Shown in pieces: positions 54,628-62,200 of a DNA stretch of 64,000 nt. Made by a program: the position numbers and the translations under genes. Location: the NCBI GenBank assembly GCA_033964015.1, contig CM066915.1, positions 15,780,913 to 15,844,912 of the forward strand, given 5' to 3'. A model generated the notes under the pieces. The model made no database searches. It saw nothing but the letters and a program-made list of their open reading frames with translations, and was not told the origin of the DNA. Every line of letters starts with the position of its first letter. The stretch's first letter is position 1. Source of the DNA: Scolanthus callimorphus. Taxonomy: Eukaryota > Cnidaria > Anthozoa > Actiniaria > Edwardsiidae.

Positions 54628-55264
54628 AACATCCATTAAAAATGACCCAAATAACCATCGTTACCAATTTCCCAATAAAAAATGCCTGATACTGACTGAC
54701 CAAACTCGGGACATCCTTGATATGTACTTCGTCTTAAAGATCTGCTTTTTCTAAAATTTTAGTTTAATGTGAGTGTAGATTAGAATTGGACAAATAATTG
54801 CAGTTGAACAAATTGTGATTCAATACCCCAAAAATCCATGATCGGAAACTCATACCGGTAATCTTTGTGCAATCAGTGTAACCATGTAATAATTGTTCTT
54901 CTTTATAACTATGCCAGTTGTGCTTTTCTCTAAAACCTGTTAAAATTTGTCTGAGTACTTTTTCTTGGTCAAAATTGAAAATCAATCTTTCCGCAGGAAA
55001 TGAATCTGGTACCTGGTTCAAGGTCTAATTTTTTTCTCTGTCTTCACAATTTAACACACATGCATAGCCTCACTTAGGGTGTAGCTGTAGGGTGTATCTT
55101 TTGTTTCCATTATCAACTTAGATTTAGATAGCCAAATTGATACTTTTACTATCAAAATGTACATACACAGTCTATGTATGAAGCAGTGAGGTGTTTCAGT
55201 AAAAAATCAAGAAACTAAATTATGATATACACTGCTGCAATATTTTTTGGGGGTTGGATTTGAC
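54628..55264. other. Non-coding, no gene recognised
   Basis: AT-rich sequence between the inverted repeat and the gypsy element. One 85-codon minus-strand frame (54764-55021) shows no domain. Confidence 0.5.
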
Positions 55265-55269
55265 ACAAG

Positions 55270-55452
55270 TGTAGTGTATCAGCACTCTAGTATCACATAA
55301 CGGATGACGTGATTGCTTATGATTATTTGTAGTACCATATAAGGTCATGGCGTATGCCATAAGCTGTAGATATGTAATTAAAGATCAGTCTATATTCACG
55401 AACCAAAAGCGTGTGGTTGTGTTCACTTTATGCGAGCGAGAGATATACTAAA
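55270..55452 (+). repeat. 5' LTR of the gypsy element (183 bp)
   Basis: Begins TGTAGTGTATCAGCACTC and ends GAGATATACTAAA, so the 3' terminus is AA rather than the canonical CA. The placement is fixed by the 5-bp duplication and by the LTR-LTR alignment. A TATA-like CATATAAGG lies at about 55335-55343. Both promoter and polyadenylation functions should reside here. Confidence 0.9.
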
Positions 55453-55470
55453 TTGGCGACGAGCGATTCG
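55453..55470 (+). promoter_or_regulatory. Primer-binding site region
   Basis: TTGGCGACGAGCGATTCG directly follows the 5' LTR, the position of the tRNA primer-binding site. TGGCGACGAG-type sites are common in animal gypsy elements. The tRNA was not identified. Confidence 0.6.
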
Positions 55471-55472
55471 GG

Positions 55473-56615
55473 ATGGCACAGCAGATGGTGCAGAGCGTCC
55501 CTGTCCCAACTTACACTGGAGTTGGGGACATCGAGAGCTATTTAGAGCGGCTTGAATGCTATTGTGATTTGATGGAGACTCCAGAGGGGAGCAAGGTTGC
55601 GCTTCTCCTCTGTGGACTAACTGCGGGGCAGTACGAGACACTCAGGGATTTAGTGTCGCCAGCAGTGCCCAAATCGTTGGCATTCAAGGATCTGAAGGCC
55701 AAGCTAATCGAACATTATGGTTCGGTGCGCAATACGCGATTGGAGAGGGCGAAATTTCGCGCACTTAAACGGGGAGAGAACGAAAGTGTAGCGGCATTCG
55801 AGGTGAGATTGCGAAATGCAATTCGACACTGTGGATTTACCGGAACAATCTTGAACGAGAACCTTGTGGAACAGTTTATCTCTGGGATAAATCACAGTGG
55901 AATCGAAAGGAAACTTCTGCAAAAGGGGAGTGATTTAACTTTGGCTGAGGCGGTTCAGCTAGCGAACGCTTTTCTGTTGCTTGACGATTCAACACGTGGT
56001 GGGAAAGTCGACACACCCCCGATGACTCAGAGTGGAATTTCCCATGTGAAAACAGCAACAGAGTGTTATCGCTGCGGTAAAACCGGACACCGATCCACCG
56101 ACAAAATCTGTAAGGCAGTGGGGAGGAAATGTAATGACTGTGGAGCGGTAGGACATTTCGCGAAGTCGAAATACTGCAAGGGGGAAAAGACTCAAACTCC
56201 TACTGTGCGTGGACGAGGACGTGGCCGTTCGCGAGGAAGGGGCGGAACGCAATATGAGATAACTGAAGAGCCTGCTGAAGAGAAACCAAATCAGGAGAGT
56301 GGGGTTACCCATTTATTTTCTGTTGAGGAGATTAGGCAGCTCAAAGAGACTCCTACGTGTGAGGCGATAGTCGGGGGAAAGAGTTTTCCATTTATTATAG
56401 ATTCCGGTGCTGCGGCCAATATTGTTTCTAGTAAGCTTTATGAGGAAATTAAGAGCAATATTTCGCTAAAGAAAACTAGCAAGAAATTGTATGCTTTTGG
56501 TCAACAAGACGCGCTTAAGCTGAAAGGCGAGTTTGAAACGGAAGTTAGTATCCGTAACCGGAAATGTCTTGCGGTATTTTATGTTTTTGATGGCAATGCA
56601 TCGGTTAGTATTTGA
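55473..56615 (+). CDS. Gypsy gag-protease (380 codons)
   Basis: The ATG at 55473 lies 20 bp after the LTR. Residues 1-170 form an alpha-helical capsid (DIESYLERLECYCDLMET, LRNAIRHCGFTG, LAEAVQLANAF). Two CCHC knuckles occur near residues 199-237 (CYRCGKTGHRSTDKIC and CNDCGAVGHFAKSKYC), followed by an Arg/Gly-rich linker. The protease begins near residue 300 with the catalytic block PFIIDSGAAANIV. The frame ends at 56615, five to ten codons before the protease would normally finish, and continues in the next frame at 56612. The shift lies at a short T-run. Gag and protease in one frame is usual for this lineage. Confidence 0.9.
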   Translation: MAQQMVQSVPVPTYTGVGDIESYLERLECYCDLMETPEGSKVALLLCGLTAGQYETLRDLVSPAVPKSLAFKDLKAKLIEHYGSVRNTRLERAKFRALKRGENESVAAFEVRLRNAIRHCGFTGTILNENLVEQFISGINHSGIERKLLQKGSDLTLAEAVQLANAFLLLDDSTRGGKVDTPPMTQSGISHVKTATECYRCGKTGHRSTDKICKAVGRKCNDCGAVGHFAKSKYCKGEKTQTPTVRGRGRGRSRGRGGTQYEITEEPAEEKPNQESGVTHLFSVEEIRQLKETPTCEAIVGGKSFPFIIDSGAAANIVSSKLYEEIKSNISLKKTSKKLYAFGQQDALKLKGEFETEVSIRNRKCLAVFYVFDGNASVSI

Positions 56616-57564
56616 TTAGTCATAACACCGCTAAGAAGCTACAATTATTACATGTAAATTCAGTTTCGGAACAACAATGTAACACTAGCCTAGAGTCGGA
56701 AACTAAGTCTAATTTTCCAGAGTGCTTTTCAGGGGTGGGCAAACTCAAAGGGAGTAAGGTTAAGATACATATTGATGATAAGGTGGAACCGGTTGCTCAG
56801 CCAGTGAGACGATTACCGTTTGGTTATCGAGACAAGGTGGCGGATCTCCTGGAAAGATTGCAAGGAGAGGATATTATTGAACCAGTTGAAGGGTAGCATC
56901 GAGATGGGTAAGTCCGATTGTAATAATTCCTAAGGCGAATGACGAAATCAGGATGTGTATTGATCTGAGGAAAGTTAACCAGGCAGTTATTCGTGAGAGG
57001 TATCCCATTCCAACAATGCAGGAAATGTTAGTTGAGCTTAATGGTGCTACTGTTTTCTCAAAGTTAGACCTTAAGCAGGGATTCTTTCAGCTAGAATTGG
57101 AGGAAGAGTCACGAGATGTGACCACATTTATAACCCATGTAGGATTATTTCGTATGAAGAGGTTAGGTATGGGAATTTCCAGTGCACCAGAGGTATTTCA
57201 GTATACAGTGCAGAAGGTGTTAGTTGGATTGCCAGGAGTGCTAAATTTAGCAGATGATATTATGGTATTTGGTAGAGATCAGGCTGAACACAAGAGTAGA
57301 CTAGTTAGTGTCATGAATAGATTGTCAGAGAGTGGGTTAACACTTAATCCAGAGAAGTGTCAGTTTGGTTTATCTTCTGTTACGTTTCTAGGACATGTAA
57401 TTTCAGACAATGGTATAGCTGCAGACCCAGGCAAGGTAGAATCTATAGTTAAAGCCAGAGCGCCAGGTAATGTAACAGAGTTACGCGGTTTCTTAGGTTT
57501 AGTGCAATATGTAGGCCGCTATATACCAGATTTAGCCACGCTTTCCGCACCATTAGGGAATTGA
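56612..57564 (+). pseudogene. Gypsy reverse transcriptase region (frame-offset)
   Basis: The first piece (56612-56896) covers the end of protease and the RT entry (VEPVAQPVRRLPFGYRDKV, DIIEPVEG). A one-base offset at a G-run near 56893 is followed by RWVSPIVIIPKANDEIRMCI, YPIPTMQEMLVELNGATVFS, KLDLKQGFFQLEL (catalytic Asp), LGMGISSAPEVFQ and LNLADDIMVFG. The last has the catalytic Asp pair with Ala-Asp-Asp, as in several gypsy lineages, rather than YxDD. SGLTLNPEKCQFG and FLGHVIS complete the thumb. A second one-base offset at about 57553 (an AGGG run) leads into RNase H. Confidence 0.9.
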
Positions 57565-58415
57565 CCAGGAAGTCAGTGACATTTGAGTGGAACCAGAGAC
57601 AGGAAGATAGTTTTCAGGCTATCAAGCGTATGATGAGCGCTAGTGAAACCCTAGCTTATTTTGATAGGGAGGCAGAGACCACGGTAGTTGCAGATGCCAG
57701 TCCCGTAGGGCTAGGAGCTGTTTTAATTCAGAGACAGGGAGGAACCGAGAAGGTAGTTGCTTATGGACACCGTAGTTTGTCAGATGTTGAAAGTAGGTAT
57801 TCCCAGACAGAGAGGGAAGCTTTGTCTTTAGTGTGGGCATGTGAGCATTTTAGATTATATCTATTAGGAACACAGTTTACGTTAATCACAGACCACAAGC
57901 CACTTACGCACATATTTAACAATGCTAATGCTAAGTCCACACCCAGATTAGAGAGGTGGAGTTTAAGATTAGCACCTTATAATTTTAGGATAGTTTATAG
58001 GCCAGGTGAGTCTAATATCGCAGACCCTATGTCTAGGTTGAGTTGCAGGGACAGTGTAGGTTTCCCTGTAGGGGATGATACTAGGGAATACATTTCCATG
58101 ATTGTTCAGGAGGCAGTGCCAGAAGCTATGTCGTGGCAGGAAATTAAATCCAGTTCAGATGAATGTGAGATTGTACAAGTAGTGAAGGAGGCAATTAGGA
58201 CAGGAAGATGGGAGAAATGCTCAACAAGTGTCAAAGCAGTCAGGACGGAACTTAGCGAGAGTGATGGTGTAATTCTGAGAGGGAAAAGGATATTTATTAC
58301 ACCAAGTTTACAAGACAGAGTTTTAATGCTAGCTCATGAAGGACACCAGGGAATTGTTAAGTGTAAGCAACGTCTAAGGAGCACGGTTTGGTGGGTAGCA
58401 TTGATAAGGACATAG
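57561..58415 (+). pseudogene. Gypsy RNase H and integrase N-terminus
   Basis: RNase H blocks are VVADASPVGLGAVLIQ (first catalytic Asp), SQTEREALSLVWACEHFRLY (catalytic Glu) and LITDHKPLTHIF (catalytic Asp). A linker follows with PGESNIADPMSRL. The integrase N-terminal zinc site starts HEGHQGIVKCKQRL, giving the HH pair. The frame ends at 58415, and the CC pair (CKSCESC) is in the next frame, which begins by 58388. The offset falls in a GGG run near 58394. Confidence 0.9.
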
Positions 58416-58955
58416 AGAAGTTGTGTAAGTCTTGTGAGTCTTGCCAGTTAGTGTCTAGTTATGATCGGCCAGTTCCCATAGTAACAACAGAGATGCCGAC
58501 ATCACCCTGGAAGTTTTGTAGTACAGATTTGTTAGGCCCACTTCCAGATGGCCGTTACGTTATTGTGATAATTGATTATTTTAGTAGATACTTTGAGGCA
58601 GCATTGCTTAGATCTACAAAGACAGGGCCAGTTGTAGATTTTCTGGATGCTATTTTTACAAGATTTGGCTTCCCAGAAGCCCTTAGGTCAGACAATGGGC
58701 CACAGTTTATTTCACATGAGTTTCAGGCATACCTTAAAAGCAATGGTATTAAGTGGGTGCCAACCATTCCGTTGTGGCCACAGGCCAATGGTCTTGTAGA
58801 GAGGACCAACAGAACCATAGAGAAGATACTCACTATAGCCACGGTAGAGAAAAAGGATCTTCAGAAAGAGTTTAGGAAGTTTTTATTGGCATATAGGTCA
58901 ACTCCGCATACAAGTACTGGGTGTACTCCGTTTTCTCTTATGTTCGGTAGAGAGA
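58388..58955 (+). pseudogene. Gypsy integrase core
   Basis: The frame carries the zinc-site cysteines (LCKSCESCQL). The catalytic core has STDLLGPLPDGRYVIV (first Asp), ALRSDNGPQFISHEF (second Asp) and WPQANGLVERTNRTIEKIL (Glu), so the DDE triad is complete. RSTPHTSTGCTPFSLMFGR follows. The coding sequence is cut at GREM near 58955 by the inserted TIR element and resumes at 61448 with MRTKLPQLDY. Confidence 0.9.
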
Positions 58956-59018
58956 TGTGACCTCTCACAGGAAAACATACTTAACGGTTTAGCGTTAGCG
59001 TTAGAAAATCGTTAGCTT

Positions 59019-59245
59019 TCCGTTAGGAGACCGCGAGCTTACCGTTAGCAAACCGCGAGCTTACCGTTAGCAGACCGCGAGCTTACCGTTAGCAGACCGC
59101 GAGCTTACCGTTAGCAGACCGCGAGCTTACCGTTAGCAAACCGCGAGCTTACCGTTAGCAACCTCCGATTATACCGTTAGCCAAACCGCGAGCTTATCGT
59201 TCGTATTCTCTGAACTTACCGTTAGCCAACCGCGAGCTCATCGTT
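59019..59245 (+). repeat. 22-bp subterminal tandem repeats, left
   Basis: ACCGCGAGCTT recurs with ends at 59040, 59062, 59084, 59106, 59128 and 59150, giving an exact 22-bp period, then decays to irregular copies up to 59245. Units differ by G/A in CAGACC versus CAAACC. Confidence 0.9.
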
Positions 59246-60449
59246 CCTAAGCAAACAGAAATCGACTCACGATCGCCCGAGTGACAACTTGGAGCGCACT
59301 TCTCGATGTCAAAGTTTTTTTGTTGGGATTAATTTGAATACGTGAAGTTCAGTTTTTACGATAAGAATGAAGTTTCTAGTTAGTGTTGGACAAGGAGTGC
59401 TTTCGCTCGCTGAAACGCATCAGTTTCGCTTGTTTGACTTCGTTTGAAATTGAATGAAGGACCTTCGCACTTTTCGCTTCAAATCAACTTCATCAAACCC
59501 ATAGTAACTCCATGATCAAACGCATTCCCTGAAGTAAGGGCACCGAAGTTCAAGGAAGAAAGTTAGAATAGTAGAAGTCGGCATTTGCGTATTGTGAAGA
59601 GTAATTAAACGACGCCAAAACTAAAGTTCGGTGTTCTCGTTCTTTTTCAATGTTTTCTTGTGCTGCTAAAGCTCGCCTCAAATCCAGTTCATAAAACGGA
59701 TTTTTCTAAAGTTTAAGGATTAGTTCCATCAATTTCAACGCGTTTGATTACATATTGAAAGTATAAAGTTAAAAAATCGAGTCGTGCCCGGCTAATTGTA
59801 AACAGTTAATTAGGACGCCAAATCAGTTCGGTATTTTTCTTTGCATTTTTCGATTCATGTTGCGAAAAGTCACCTCAAAAAAGTTCATATACTCTTTCTC
59901 TACACTTTTAAGGATTAATCTAATAAATTTCAACTCGTTTCATTGAATATTCGAAGTATTACGGAAGAAACTTACTTATAAATTCCAAGACAGCGAGTTG
60001 CACATTGTAAAGAGTTAATCAAAGAATCATAAAAAGGACGCCAAATAAGTGCTGTGTTTTCGCTCGCGCTACAAATTATCTTTGCCTAAAATCATCTTAG
60101 TTTCGTATAATTTTCAATGCATTGCCATTACATATATTTTCGAAGCATATGTAAGTTACGGAGGGAAGATACAAACTCCAGAAACTTCAAGTCAGCAAGT
60201 CACGTGAAAAGGACGCCAAAAGTGTTTGGTGTTTTTTCGCTCGCGCCGCTAAAGTTTCTAACAGTCTTCGAATAAAATTCATTGCCTAGACTCGCCCACT
60301 GAAGCTGAATTGATTTGTCGCGTCGAAAGTTAGACAACAGTCTAGACAGAAGGCAGACAACTGTAGTAGACAAAAAAGGGAAAGATCCTATTGGAAGAAA
60401 TCAATCTCGTGCAAATGTGCTAATTAGAAATCCCGTGAGAACTTTGCTA
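59246..60449. other. Interior of the TIR element, no gene recognised
   Basis: AT-rich, with loosely repeated ~200-bp segments each containing GGACGCCAAA, GTGTTTTCGCTCGCGC-like words and AAAGTTC (about 59610, 59813, 60038 and 60210). This suggests internal tandem amplification with strong decay. A GTCTAGACAGAAGGCAGACAA-like tract leads into the next MITE. No transposase. Confidence 0.5.
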
Positions 60450-60671
60450 AGGGGTGGACCATTAGAAATTGGGGGAGGGGGGGTGGCAATTCCCAAAAAA
60501 AATTCGAGCAAGGCAATCCTTCCAAAAAAAAATCTTGCAGAGATCCAAGCTAGTAAAAAACATGATATAAATTCCGAAAAAAAATTCTTGCACAACCTGA
60601 TCCCTGAAAAAAAAATTCATGCACAAAAAAATTGCCACCCCCCCTCCCCCAATTTCTAATGGTCCACCCCT
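60450..60671. mobile_element. 222-bp MITE with ~43-bp near-perfect TIRs
   Basis: AGGGGTGGACCATTAGAAAT at 60450 is mirrored exactly at the end (60671). The TIR continues through the G-rich block to GTGGCAATT, differing only in G-run length. The interior consists of four or five A-run segments (AAAAAAAATTC). The long TIR relative to length predicts a hairpin RNA. No clear target duplication. Confidence 0.8.
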
Positions 60672-60759
60672 AAGAGCAATAATAAAGATCGAGGAACTAT
60701 GAAAACAAAGTTTTATGTTTTATGACTTACGTGTACTGTGTAGTTTTGCAGCTGATTGA

Positions 60760-61111
60760 CCTGGGGCGCTTTCCATTTGGCAAAAAATCCCGGAATTTTC
60801 GGTTAGAAGTCAAATGGAAAGCGCCAAACCCGGGAAAAAGTTTCGGAAATTTGGGACAACCTTTTGAGCTTACCCCAAAAGTGGGAATTTTCGGAGAACT
60901 CGAAATTTCCGGGAATTTGTCCCTTTCCATTTGATTTCTGACCGAAATTCCCGGAAATTCGGGTCAAATGGAAAGCGGTGCAGACCGTTCTCGGACTTTC
61001 GTCCAATCGTGGCTGTTCTCGTGAATTACCGGATTGAGACCTTTCCATTTGACTCAGAGAACTACTGGGAATTCAAAACGGGATTTTTTGCCAAATGGAA
61101 AGCGCCCCAGG
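60760..61111. mobile_element. 352-bp MITE made of three hairpins
   Basis: CCTGGGGCGCTTTCCATTTG begins the element and its exact complement ends it (TIR at least 32 bp). Inside, CTTTCCATTTG and its complement CAAATGGAAAG alternate: 60769-60779/60811-60821, 60923-60933/60965-60975 and 61041-61051/61092-61102. The first two hairpins have identical 31-bp loops. Motifs TTTCGGAAATT and AATTTCCGGGAATT add symmetry. Non-coding. Confidence 0.8.
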
Positions 61112-61235
61112 CCGTACTAACGCAGGACATATGGGACTACGATAATCGGATGTCGTTTACAAGAGCTTAGAACCGTTAGAAGTTCGCTGACTGCGATTCA
61201 ACCGTTTGTGAACCGTTAACAAGCTACGACCATAT

Positions 61236-61395
61236 CGTTAGGAAGCGTTAGCAGACCGCGAGCTTACCGTTAGCAGACCGCGAGCTTACCGTTAGCCAAC
61301 CGTTAGCAGACCGCGAGCTTACCGTTAGCCAACCGTTAGCAACCGCGAGCTTACCGTTAGAGAAGCGTTAGTAGACCGCGAGCTTTCCGTTAGTT
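61236..61395 (+). repeat. 22-bp subterminal tandem repeats, right
   Basis: Copies of GCAGACCGCGAGCTTACCGT occur alongside a shortened form GTTAGCCAACC. They have the same orientation as the left block rather than being mirrored. Confidence 0.85.
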
Positions 61396-61447
61396 TTTCT
61401 AACGCTAACGCTTAACCGTTAAGTATGTTTTCCCGTGAGTGGTCACA

Positions 61448-61951
61448 GATGAGGACAAAGCTACCACAGCTAGACTATACAGCTGCCAACCCAGAAGTGG
61501 CAAGAGAAAGAGATATGGAGTATAAGTTAAAGATGAAAGACTATGCAGACCAGAAGGCAGTTGATAGCAATATCCAGGAGGGGGATACAGTAGTGATGCG
61601 GAATGAGACGAAAGGTAAGTTACAGCCGAATTTCCGGCCAGAGAAATACAGGGTAATCAATCTTAATGGTTCAGACATGATCGTCCAGTCAAATGAGACA
61701 GGAAATACAGTTAGGCGGAATGTTCAATTCGCAAAGAAATGCCTGAACAAATCGACAATGAAGTGCTCCCCTCAGCTCAGGCAGAACAAGAGGTTCCCAT
61801 GACAACCGAGGCTACTAATGAGACACCAGCAGAAGGAGTCACTACGAGTGAGGATACCATGGCAACCCCAAGTGCAGCCAGTGAAGTGCGTCGTAGCAGT
61901 CGAGTGCGTCAACAACCTGTAAGGCTTGCTGACTACCTTGTCAAGTACTGA
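61448..61951 (+). pseudogene. Gypsy integrase C-terminus and tail
   Basis: The reading resumes with MRTKLPQLDYTAANPEVARE, continues with YADQKAVDSNIQEGDTVVMR and KYRVINLNGSDMIVQ (the GPY/F-like small barrel) and NVQFAKK. At an A-run near 61738 the frame offsets by one and continues PEQIDNEVLPSAQAEQEVP, a Thr/Glu/Pro-rich linker and RRSSRVRQQPVRLADYLVKY before the stop at 61949-61951. This is the fifth frame offset of the element. Confidence 0.85.
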
Positions 61952-61998
61952 GATATCGTTCTTGCTCCTGAGTTAACCAATGTTCTGTTCTTTTCATT

Positions 61999-62012
61999 TA
62001 AAAGGGGAGGGA
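61999..62012 (+). promoter_or_regulatory. Polypurine tract of the gypsy element
   Basis: AAAAGGGGAGGGA lies immediately before the 3' LTR, where the plus-strand primer for reverse transcription is expected. Confidence 0.85.
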
Positions 62013-62195
62013 TGTAGTGTATCAGCACTCTAGTATCACATAACGGATGACGTGATTGCTTATGATTATTTGTAGTACCATATAAGGTCATGGCGTATGC
62101 CATAAGCTGTAGATATGTAATTAAAGATCAGTCTATATTCACGAACCAAAAGCGTGTGGTTGTGTTCACTTTATGCGAGCGAGAGATATACTAAA
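62013..62195 (+). repeat. 3' LTR of the gypsy element (183 bp)
   Basis: No difference from the 5' LTR was found on base-by-base reading. Followed by the ACAAG target duplication. Confidence 0.9.
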
Positions 62196-62200
62196 ACAAG

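Larger units (their letters stand above)
58956..61447. mobile_element. 2.5-kb TIR element with 22-bp subterminal repeats, inserted in integrase
   Basis: The left end TGTGACCTCTCACAGGAAAA matches the inverted right end with two mismatches. The TIR continues through CATACTTAACGGTT and AGCGTTAGCGTTAGAAAA, about 58 bp in all. Direct tandem repeats of CCGTTAGCAGACCGCGAGCT follow on the left (59019-59245) and precede the right end (61236-61395), in the same orientation at both ends. Flanking comparison with the uninterrupted integrase reading suggests a 2-bp GA or 4-5-bp (A)GATG duplication; overlap with the terminus leaves this ambiguous. No transposase frame is seen, so it is non-autonomous. Superfamily not assigned. 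Confidence 0.85.
55265..62200 (+). mobile_element. Ty3/gypsy LTR retrotransposon with identical LTRs and 5-bp target duplication
   Basis: The element spans 55270-62195 and is flanked by ACAAG at 55265-55269 and 62196-62200. Both LTRs are 183 bp and appear identical base for base. The order is gag with two CCHC fingers, protease, RT, RNase H, integrase, and an Arg/Pro-rich tail with no chromodomain. This gives about 4.4 kb without the 2.5-kb element inserted in the integrase region. The single gag-protease frame, short LTRs and RSSRxRxxPxRLxDYL-type tail suggest a Mag-like lineage. Identical LTRs imply recent insertion, yet the reading frame is offset five times (see the coding entries). Confidence 0.9.

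Noticed and set aside
58981..59020. TTAGCG/CGTTAG repeats as interstitial telomere sequence
   Set aside because: The unit is not TTAGGG, the copies are irregular and they form part of a transposon terminus.
59019..59245. Regular 22-bp repeats that could suggest a CRISPR-like array
   Set aside because: The repeats are contiguous with no variable spacers, lie just inside TIRs of a mobile element and are in a eukaryotic context.
60315..60659. 114-codon plus-strand ORF
   Set aside because: Most of it is a reading of the A-run MITE; Lys/Asn-rich composition comes from the repeat.
60722..61170. Overlapping frames of 64-81 codons on both strands with similar peptides
   Set aside because: They arise from the symmetric hairpins of the 352-bp MITE, which read alike on both strands.
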